DNA of 64,000 nucleotides from Megaustenia siamemsis (taxonomy: Eukaryota > Mollusca > Gastropoda > Stylommatophora > Ariophantidae), in assembly GCA_032433765.1 (NCBI GenBank), contig JAVIAB010000073.1, positions 70,755,959-70,819,958 on the forward strand, read 5' to 3'. Below the pieces are notes generated by a model that worked only from the letters and a program-made list of their open reading frames with translations, had not been told where the DNA came from and did no database searches. Within the stretch, counting starts at the first letter, position 1. The number at the start of each line of letters is the position of its first letter. Made by a program: the position numbers and the translations under genes. Shown here in pieces: positions 37,401 to 49,400 of this stretch.

Positions 37401-40400
37401 ACTTCTTTATCTCATGGAACTAGAGAAGTCATGTGAAATTGTGGCCTTCTATTGATTTCTTCATCTCTGGGAACTAGAGAAGTCATGTGAAATGGTGGCC
37501 TTCCATTGACTTCTTCATCTCTGGAAACTAGAGAAGTCATGTGAAATGGTGGCCTTCCATTGACTTCTTCATCTCTGGGAACTAGAGAAGTCAAGTGAAA
37601 TGGTAGCTTTCTATTATTGATTTCTTCATCTCTGGGAACTAGAGAAGTCATGTGAAATGGTGGCCTTCCATTGACTTCTTCATCTCTGGGAACTAGAGAA
37701 GTCAAGTGAAAAGGTGGCCTTCTATTGATTTCTTTATCTCTGGGAACTAGAAGTCATGTGAAATGATAGCCTTCTATTGACTTGTTCATTTCAGGGAACT
37801 AGAAATCATGTGAATTGGTGGTCTTCCATTGACTTGTTCATCTCTAGGAACTAGAAGACATATGAAATGGTGGCCTTCTATTGACTTATTCATCGCTGGG
37901 AACTAGAGATCATGTGAAATGGTGGCCTTCCATTGACTTTTTCATCTCATGGAACTAGAGAAGTCATGTGAAATGGTGGCCTTCTATTGATTTCTTCATC
38001 TCTGGGAACTAGAGAAGTCATGTGAAATGGTGGCCTTCCATTGACTTCTTCATCTCTGGAAACTAGAGAAGTCATGTGAAATGGTGGCCTTCTATTGATT
38101 TCTTCATCTCTGGGAACTAGAGAAGTCATGTGAAATGGTGGCCTTCCATTGACTTCTTCATCTCTGGGAACTAGAGAAGTCAAGTGAAAAGGTGGCCTTC
38201 TAATGATTTCTTTATCTCTGGGAACTAGAAGTCATGTGAAATGATGGCCTTCTATTGACTTATTCATCTCTGGGAACTAGAGATCATGTGAAATGGTGGC
38301 CTTCCATTGACTTCTTCATCTCATGGAACTAGAGAAGTCATGTGAAATGGTGGCCTTCCATTGACTTGTTCATCTCTGGGAACTAGAGATCATGTGAAAT
38401 GGTGGCCTTCCATTGACTTGTTCATCTCTGGGAACTAGAGATCATGTGAAATGGTGGCCTTCTATCAACTTCTTCATCTCTGGGAACTAGAGAAGTCATG
38501 TGAAATGATGGCCTTCTATTGACTTCATCTTTGGGAACTAGAAATCATGTGAAATGGTGGCCATCTATTGACTTGTTCATCTCTGGGAACTAGAGAAATC
38601 ATGTGAAATTGTGCCTTCTATTGACTTGTTCATCTCTGGGAACTAGAAGTCATGCGAAAAAAGGACTGAAAGGGAATGGAATGTATTTTGCCAGTCAATC
38701 CTAAAAAATTCACATTTGACAGCTGAATCCTGACATGTATGTTCAGTATCTGCTTTATGACTGTAACCAATCTAAATTTAAGTTCAGTAAAAAAAGGAAA
38801 ACAGATTGGATCATGTTAGAAGAATGGATAATAGCTGCATCCAGAGACAAATATTGTATAAGGAACATACAGTAGGGAAGTAGCTTGCTAGTAGATATTA
38901 TATTGATGTTGGTAGCATCCGCAGTGAAATGATTTAGAAAATCTGACACAGGACCAAAGCAAAAATGATGGAGAAGAAATATAATTGCACATTTACATTT
39001 GAATATAACATGAAGTTAAAGTAAGAAAACACAAAATATAGCAGAAGAGTCAGACCCTATGACATGAACATGCCTTGTAAGACCAGATCTGTCCTTCCTA
39101 TATTTGCAAAATTAACCATGAAAAACGCTGCTCGGCAAAATATTACGTGGCAGATACTATTGAAGATCAAAATCAGCTTTGCTTCCAACCATCATAACAA
39201 AAGCTATATATGTAAAAATAAATCTATGATAATCTGTTAATTTTGCAATAGAAAAAAAATAATGCAACATTTATTGCTGATAACATAGAATGCTAAACTT
39301 GCCACCTACTTTATCCTCTCATGAGTTATGTTGGATTTGTTTCACAGCCAGCCACTCAATATGTGATGTTTTTCCTTGCCATTCTGTCTGTCCCTGTTCT
39401 TCTGATTGCCAAGCCAGTTTATGTGCTTGTCATCCGCAAGCCTCGTGGAAAGGTAAATATTTTTATTTGTAATTAATGTTTTTTTTTACTCATTAGGTGT
39501 TTAATAAATAACTATTATTTTTACGCTCTTGCTCTTTAAAACATCTATCTTAGTTTTATGCATCATGACGATATATGAGATTATATAATTTATAGTAAGG
39601 CCCATTTTTTCATAACGTTTGATCTTTGTTATTAATAGAGATATAAAATATTTGTTAAGTCAATAATCTATATATCTATCTATTGACCTTTCGAGCCGTA
39701 GCCGGCCCATAGGGCGTAGACCAAGATACACCTTCTCCTATCTGAATTTTTGTTCTAGCAGTTTTCTTTTAAAGATATTTGATCAAATCTCGCCATCTGT
39801 CTCTGTTCTGTGCAAGCAGCTCTATCTCATTGAGGGAGCCAAATCCTGCTGCTCTTGCCTCTCTCATCAATGTTCTTCTCAGTGTCTCCCTGGGTCTTCC
39901 TCTTTTTCTCTTACCTGTTGTTTCCCATATGAGGGCTTGCTTTGCTATTCGGTTATTATCTCTTCTCATCACATGTCCAACAATTGACCATCGTCTTTTC
40001 TTTATTACTGAAGATATTAGTGGTTGATTGGTGATTTCTCTAATTTCCTCGTTTGTTTTGAATTCGTTCCACGCTATACCAAGTATTTTCCTTATACATT
40101 TATTTTCGAATGCGTTCAACTTTGTTTCTATATCTCTTGTTTTCCAGCGTTCACACGCATACGTAAGAGTTGATAGTACATTTGATTTGAATAGCCTAAG
40201 TTTTGTGTTTGTGCTGATTAGTTTTGATTTCCATAACTTTTCAAGGCTTCTGAAAGACATTGCTGCTTTAGCCATTCTGATTCTAATTTCTTTACTTGTA
40301 TCCCCTTCTCGATCAGTGTGACTTCCAAGATAGATAAAGTGATCGATCTCTTCTACTGGTTTGTTTTCCATGTATATTTTGTCATCTGTTGGAATTAAAC

Positions 40401-43400
40401 TTTTCGTGACTTTAGTCTTTTCATGATTGATCTCAAGCCCAATTTTAATAAATCAATAATGCAGCTTAATAATTCTGTGAGTAAAAAGTGGAAGTCTGAA
40501 TTTTTCTCATGGAATTGTGAGATATTTGTATTTTAAGCAGGTCTAATTATTTTTTGCTTGCTGGTGATGAAATGTGGGAATTAGTGAAATAGCACTGGGC
40601 TAGCCGACTGAGCAAGTTATTCATTGTTATTTTAACAATTTTGAGTGACAGAAACACAAACATTAGATTGGAGTCAAATATAAATGACTATAGTCCGTTT
40701 CATAACTCGTGCCCAACTTTTAAAATCAATAGCTTTTTAACCGCTTTTTGTAAGTTTTTCAAAATTTGCATGTAAAGTTATAATGATTAGAACCCAACAG
40801 GGAATTAATTTCATAAAAAAAAAAAATTTGGTTATTATTGTTGCTTATTTGATTTATATAAATTTATAACGACCCATTGATGTAGTCAAAACTTAATGTT
40901 TACAGTATTTTAAGTTAAAAATAGCGATTAAAAATCCATACACGGTACAATTGACGTGTTTGCACGCTTTAACCGAGGTTTTCTGACACAATTAGACACT
41001 TGTAAAAAACACGAGACATTGTGTGTTCCATTTCCGTTCATTCAGCGGCGGAGACGTGGAACGATAACATTTATCATGAGTCTTAAAATGAAATTCTGCA
41101 GTTTACAAAACATCGCAATAAAAATGTATGACTATTTTTGCAAAGAGGCTAAACGAGGAAGATTATTTCATTCTTTAGAAAACCCTGAGAATAGGACAAG
41201 ACACATTTTGGATTTATCTAAACGGTCATTTAATCGCTGGATTCAAGCACATGACCGTCAATGTTCAAAATATACAAAATCACAAGGAAGAGCAAAAATG
41301 TTGGATAATTTCGACAGTGAACTTATTAGAAGTGAAATTCGCAAAATGTTGGGTATGTATGAAACTGTTACAATAAGAAAATTAAAAGTATCGCTGAAAA
41401 AGAACAACAGTATTGAAATATCAAAGTCTACATTTTGGAGGAATGTGAGAGCTGCAGGCTTTACATTCAGAAAGTATTCCAATGGACGAAACATCATCTG
41501 TGAGAAGCCACATATAGTAGTCATGAAAAGCAAGTACTTACGTGAAGTAAAAGAGGTGCGCAAGCAAGGTTATGATATTGTGTACTTGGATGAAACATGG
41601 ATCAATGCTCACCACACTAACCAAAGGGAATGGCAGTCATCAGATGGAAAGATTAAGAGATTAATACCTAGCAGCAAAGGACAGCGCTTGATAATTGCTC
41701 ATGCAGAGATGTCGACAACATGGACTAATACAGAATGCAGAGCTCATTTTTCTTTCAAAATCCATAGACAATCGGGATTATCACTCTGAGATGAATGGTC
41801 ACATATTTAGACATTGGATTGAAAATTCTGTTCTCCCATCACTAGATCGACCATCTTGCCTAATAATGGACAATGCAGCGTACCACAACATTGTTGCACT
41901 TGAAGATAAAGTCCCGACGTCATCCAGTACAAAAGATGCTATTAAGATATGGCTCACAAAGGAGCACATACAATTTAATAACATGTACTTAAAACCTGAA
42001 TTACTATCTCTAGTAAAGCAAAAACAAAGGACAAAGATTTTTCAAATAGATAAGATTATCCAAGAGCACGGTCATATAAGTTTGAGGCTGCCACCTTACC
42101 ATGCTCATTTAAATCCAACAGAACTAATCTGGCCAAAATTAAAAGGACAAGTGGCAGATGAAAATACAACATTAAAAATATGCGATGTAAAGACTCTTGC
42201 TAATCTCGCTTTATTAAATATAGACAAAGATTATTGGGCTAAATGTGAAGACCACGTCTTAAAACAGGAAGAGGAATATTGGAAAAATGATGGTTTGTGG
42301 AATGTTCAACCCCAAACAGTTATTAATCTTTTAGACTCGTTTGATTCAGAATGAAAGTATATAGCCCCCACAATGTTGGCCCCTATATTACCTTAAATTA
42401 GTTCAACAAACGGTCCTTTTCAGGACCACACAACTATGAAAATTGGACATACAGGTATACCTTGATATTATCGTCCATCCTCGAACTGAGCAGACAATAA
42501 TTCTCCTGGTGTTTTGTCTTATCCAGTTATTTCCCCATTACGGCCACGCCTTTACCTAGTGAAAATTAATCATAGACCAGCAACTACGGTAATTTTTATT
42601 CTTTAGGGCTTCACAATTTACAATTTTGACAAACATCAAAGAAATATCGCCGCTTTAAGAAAACTGCAGCTGCAAGATATTTGTTAAATATACATTTAAA
42701 GGGTCTTTTGCATTCTAATAACATTTGGAAAATTTCAACAGTTTTTAACAAATGTTTACTGAGTAATAGCGTTTTGAAGTTGGGCACATGATTTGAAACG
42801 AACTATAGTTAAGATTATTTGCCATCACATACACAGTAAGTGCTTTCATAGTGACAACTCAACAAAGACAGGAAAATTTAATTTAGGATAAGATATCCTG
42901 AATGTGGGTTAGAAACACTGAATTTTCTAGCCTAGTGACCTCCTAGGCTGGCAGTGGAAGTGCCTCATTTGTGTTGTCGTGACCTAGATCGTCCCACCTA
43001 AAGAGCGTGCCATGAACAATTGTGCAAGAAGCAATACTGACAAGCAACAGAACAGATTTATGAAAAAAAGAAAGATTTCAAACTGAATAAAGACTTAGAC
43101 CAAAAATAAATTTTTGATAAGATGCTACCAAGAGGAAATATGCATGTTAGTGAGTTGCTGGAAATGGACCACATGCTCTGATGTGATTTAGATATCATGA
43201 CAAATACAGTGAACAGGCGACTTGGAGGAGAAGAAATGAGAGATAGATGATTGTTGAGCAGGTGTACATGTATGCAGAGATGAACAGCGTATAATGGACT
43301 TCTGGCATGTAGCAAAGAGTGGTCACTGATTGAACAATTTGACCTGCTTACTGTAACACTGTTGGCCACTATCTGCTGTGATGATTCATGTCTTCACTGA

Positions 43401-46400
43401 TTGAATAATTTGTCCTGCTTACTGTAACACACATCAGTCACTAACTACTCTGTAGATCCATGACTTATGACAAGTAGAGGAACCTGTTATAATTAATGTA
43501 TTGTGGTATGCTTCTTGTGTGCCAGCAATGATTTGTCAAATTTCTAAAGAAAAAAATGAGGGAGATAAGATTACAGTTCAATTCAAGTTAATGTCATCAT
43601 GATTATTCAATTCAAATGGTTAGAGTCACAAGACTACATCCACGCATGTATACTGAGTGATTCGATGAGCATGATAAAAAAAGTGGAGGCGGGCTTTGTA
43701 CGCATGCAATGGGTAGAGTCGTTGCAGAAATCCAAAATACGTAAGGTCACCTTTGTCTATGTCCCTGGACATGCGGGAGTGCGGGGAAATGAGAGAGCAG
43801 ACAGGTTGGCTAGCTGCGCTGTCGTTGAGGACGGGCAACCGATGGATCGGGCGGACATCATCAATGCACTCCGAGATGTGGGAAGAGCACGGGACTTCGA
43901 CAAACACAGATCAACGTCGCTTCTTCGGATGATGGAAATGGGAGTTAAGATGGGCACAGCCAGAAATGAGAAACTTGATGGCCGTGTAAGAAGACTTATC
44001 AACCAACATAGAACTGGAGTCGTCAGTCGCTGGACACTGAGGGAATTGCTGAGGAGGGGATCTGAGCACCTATGGACATGTTCGGAGTGCAATGATGATG
44101 ACCCGCAAATAACTCAATAACTCAATAATGTCATCATTTGCTTTTTTCATTCTAACTCCGTCAGAAATCCGACTCCTACCAGCCATCAGATCCTCTGCTA
44201 ACTAATGAGATCCTGCCAGCAAATGTAAGTATCTTCTCAACCTAAATGTAGTGAATGTGCAGGCACCAATCAGAGGGTGTTCAATTGTATTAGATAAACC
44301 AACAGTGTATCTTTTTTTTCCCCCATCCATGTAGTAAAACTGACTAGTTAATTTGTTGTAGCACTATATAGGTAAATGCAATTGTATCAGTACCACAGAA
44401 GTAAATGTTTCTACATTAACAAATATTTGAACCTACCTGCCACCTGACAAGGGAAACTAGGATGAGCGAATAAAAAATAAAGAGAAATGAAAATAAGCAA
44501 GATACACTTTTGCAACTTTATGTTGAGGCTGAACCATAATACAGTTTTAAACCTTTTAAAAAATAGCTGCTCATTGACAAAATTTTGTTCTTTTAGCCTG
44601 CAATATATTTACAATATTTGTGATTAATGGACAGTAGTGTTAACATTACACTCATGTGCTCTCCCAAGGGTGCTTAATTATTTTCAGCAATACGCAAAAA
44701 GTATACATGTTTCCATTGACTTGCTGATTACACCCTCTTTTATAAACATCCACATTCTTTAGGACAAACCAGTCTACAAGACCAAAAAAATCCTTACAAA
44801 GCAAAAAATGAAAATTCTTACAAATACATTTTTTTAGTATGAATATTAAAATTTAAATAATTTTAGTATTGTTTAGTAGTATGATATATTAATGTGTTTA
44901 TTAATATGGAAGTCATTAAAAAAAAATACCTTTAGATAATTCTTACTTTTAAAAATGGTTATTCAAGGAGTACTTTCTTTAAAATTTTATGGAAGAATTT
45001 TAGATTTATTTTTGAAAGAAAGCAAACAGGATGTCACATAAAAGTATATTGTCTGTAATTTCCTTACAAATGTTATGTAATGACTTACTGGTCCTTAAAC
45101 AAATTCTCCCAAATTAAAGAAATTCTTACATGGAATGTTTGGAAGTTTGATAAATCACACAGCTTCATTATTTAAGTTGAACCATGTCCATATGTGGATG
45201 GTCGAAGTGCTGGTCTCTGGATGATTTGTTTCCATGATCTTTAGTACCACAATTGATGACTTGATTCTTTTGTCAGCTGTTTCATTTGTGGTATTAGTTA
45301 TTGTATTTATTGTGGATTGAAATAAATTTGTAACCCTTTTGCCACTATCTCAGTGAAAACCTTAACCAGCAGTGCTAAACACATTTTCTTGGACTTCAAC
45401 ACAACTCTATATGGGTTTTTTTTTTTTTTTTGGTTATCACATAAAGTTTCAATGTTTACAGTGCGGGCTGTTTTTATAGCCCAAAATTATATATGTGTGG
45501 TATACTCATGATTTAATCTATGTTACCGTGCACTTAGTAATATTTATGTAAAAGAGTAATATTTATGTAAAAGTAAAAAAGTACAGTACCCCCGTCACGC
45601 CAAGTGGCGTATAGGGGATATGGTGTTAGTGACCATAAATTTTACAGACCTCATCAGACATGATTTTTAAGGTAATGTGGTCGGTATTACGCCCGTGCCA
45701 CTTTACTTTCCCAGAAAAAATCCAGTACCCATTAAAGGCTGGGTGAACCGGAAGCTGTCGGTTGGGATCGAACCCTACCTCTTGTCCTTTGTAGTCCAGT
45801 TCACTAACCACTGAGTTATCATGGCTCCCAATATCTATATGGTTGATCAAAAACATTTCCTCATGTAAGTTATCAAATAAAAAGTAGTAACTTAAATTGT
45901 CTATCCAGTTGATGTTGATGGCTACGTAGACAACCTCAAATCACCTTGTTAGCTTGCAGAATTGCTCTTTTCATCTTCACTATTACTCTTTGAAATTAAC
46001 TTCAGCAGTACTTCATCAATACAAATTTGTTTACTAGCTATGGTAAAAAGACAATTTTCTGTACAAATTATCAAATATAAAACAAATTTATGGCAATTGA
46101 AAAAAATGTAGGTAAACACTGTCAATGTTATCAAAGCTGCTGCATACACACTACACAAATTTTTCTATATATTGTCAATTCATTATCAAGTACCATGCCT
46201 GCTGGCGTAGGTGATCATGTCTCTCCACAACTTTCGATCTCAACAGTTATTTATCATTTCTGTTGTTGGCCCTACTGTCAAGCCATTCTTTTAAACTGTC
46301 TGGTATCTTTTTTCTTTGCTTCCCTCTATATCTTCGTCCCTAACTTTTCCCAGTTGTCACAATATGTTCCAGCCATTCATTCCCTTCTCATTACATGACC

Positions 46401-49400
46401 AAAAAATTATCTTTGTTTCTTCCTAATATTGGAAATTAGCTGTCTTTTTTGTTTTGGTCTCTTTCAGAATATTTTCGTTACTTTTCTTGGTTGTCCATTG
46501 TGTTCTCAACATTCTTCTGTAAAATCACAATTCTGCAGCCTCCAGTGATTTTCTTGTCTGTTGTCCTATTGTACATGATTCAAATCCATATGCGCTGGTT
46601 CCACATAACTTTTAAGAACTCTTTTTCTTGTTTTCATTGTCAAAAAATGGATTGCAGAGTATCTTTCTCGTTTTTTGGAAAGCTGCTTTTGCCTGAGCCA
46701 TTCTGCATCTCACCTCTGTTGTACATCTACCATCTGAAGTTAACATTGTTCCCAGGTATTTAAATTAATTTACCTGTTTTAATATTATTCCACTTTATCT
46801 ATATTGTACATTGCTGTGAAATCTTTTTCTTTGTTACTACCATTACTTCTGTCATTTTGCTATTGAGGCTGAGTCCTTTATTTTTGCTTTCCTTTCTTAT
46901 ATTGTCTAACATTTCTTATATCCTTAAAAAAAAGAAGTTAAAAGAGCTCAACAAATTCTTTATGTGTGAAAGTAGGTCAACACATCTAAAAATATCTGCA
47001 GATTTCCTGCTCTGTTAGAAATAGTAATTCAAAATGAAGTGGAAATGCATGTCCTTAGTAATCTGGGTACAAATGGATATGCACATCCTTAGTGGCAAAA
47101 GGGTTAATTTATATCTTTTTAGGGAATAATTTTTAACTTGTTATTTGCACATAAGGTAATGTGTTGTAATTACAATAATGAATTGCACAGTATAATCATG
47201 TAAAGGTAAATGATGTCAAGTAGCCTAATTGTATAATGTTCTAGAGCAATTAAAGTATTAAACTTCTTTATGCTAGGCTAAAAACTGTGTAAATTGAGGT
47301 GGCCAGTGTTCTTCCTCACAATTGTTACATTCTCCAGCTTATTGAGTCATGCACCCATTCCTTTTTCAGCTAAGTCAACCAGAGAGTACCAGGCTGGGTT
47401 GAACCCACATGACAACCACTGCAATAATGTCGCTCTTTATATCTTTATCTTTTCTCATTTTCACTTTTATCTGTTCAGTCTGAGGGTATATTCCAATCAT
47501 ATATTGTTTGTTCTTCTCTTTCAGTCACTATTCCTACCTGTTCTTTTCACAAGTAAATGATATAGGTTCTGAGATAGTGGAACATCTTCCTACATTTCTC
47601 TATATATTTAGTAATGACTACAAGTTTCATTATATTAATGTTTCTGTTTGTCTAATTTATTTATTTTGCTGGCATGCCTCATGGTGAGCCACCTTCACAT
47701 CTTGATTATAAGAACTTGTGCAGTAGATAAGTGTTCTACACTTGACTATACACTGTTTTATTGATGGTAAATGTGATATTCTCCGTTATTGTCACTGCAT
47801 AAATGTATTACATTTATAATTAACTATTTATTTGTGCAATTCTTTGCATATATTTTATTTTCATTGATTCTTTCCTGAATCTTTTTTTTTTTACATTTTT
47901 TTTTTTTTGCATGATAACTTTGTTGGTTATTTTGTAATTTTCCAATATAATTTAATTTTATATTAATTTTTTTCCATGTCTTATATTGCTTGAATATGAG
48001 CTTTATTATGACTCATTGTGCGCACATTTTTAGTTACAAATGTTTATGAGAGGGCAAGAAGGTTGGTATTGCTGATTATTCATCCCATAGAGACTGGCTG
48101 TAAATCCTAACCCCCTCCCCCCAGTTTTAATTAACCCTTGCTTGTTGTCTATTAGGGAATAGGTATTACATTTTAATTAAGTTTTATCAGAATGTTCCAA
48201 AAAAGCTTGAGTTAACAGCTAAACTTTGTTTAGCAATGTTTTTTTTAGAGATTTAAAAACAAAGTAGCATCCTTATTTTCAAATTATTCTTGTTAAAAAT
48301 AATTAAATTAATGTTCTTGGAATCCATAAATCTAGTAGGATTTATTTTTAAAAGTAGCAAGTAGTCAAAAATCTTGTTTGGCAAAAAATATTTTGAGGAT
48401 TGAAGTTGCCTAAAAGTGCAAGAACTCAAAGCTTTGTGTCTCCCTCGACACCCAAATGGGTATAAAAGGGAGGAAGAAGAAAGAAAAAATATTTGATTAT
48501 TTTGCTGGATTCTGAAGTCTTTGTTTGCAGTTTCTTGAGAGTTTGTGCTTACAACTTCCCATCCTTGCATGGAGTTTGTGAGTCCTAGTGTTGTTTACAT
48601 GTTAAACTAATGTTAAGTCACAAAGTATGTCCAGCTGTTGTCCACTTCATAATTATCTATTGCTTATGTGATAAAAGACCTATGTCTGTATTTGTTTTCT
48701 GACAGACACATGCAATATTAACCCTGAATTATGATTATGTTATAAAGATAACATATTTTTTACAAATTCGACAGTTTCCTGAGAGCAAATTTGTTTCCAA
48801 GGTGTACCTTCCTAATTGTTCCTGCCAGTGATCCCTGATTAGCCACCGTGTCCAGATTTGTTTTTAATTTGTTCTATTACACCGTGCAGTTGTGGTAGAA
48901 GTATAATTATTCTTAGTAAAAATGTACACTATGTGCGGGAAAAATAATTTTACTCCAATTTCCGACTGATATTCTCTTGTGCTGTTGGCAAGACATCACT
49001 TTGAAACCACAGGATAGGCAATTAACGCAGAAAAAAATACAAGTGCCCAACTAGTTAAGTTACATGTAGGGACAAGTTAAAAAAATAGCACTATACAACC
49101 GTGGGTCTGAATAGAGGCCCTAGTTCTTTCTAAACAGTTAAAATCACAATCATGATGTCCTGTTTTGGCGCAATGATCTGTAGCAAGAATTGTTATTTTT
49201 CCACATTGCAGTGTTTTTTTTTTAACGATAAAGTTGCACATTTTTTCAAAGTATTAGTAATAATGTGATTTAAAAATTGATGGCCATAATCTAGGGTTAA
49301 GATTGTGTTGGTGCTGCGAGTGAAAGTTTGATGTGCAAATATCCCAGTCATTGCTTGCCATGGATGTCCTGTTGTATGGTTAGGACAATGACAGTTAAAT

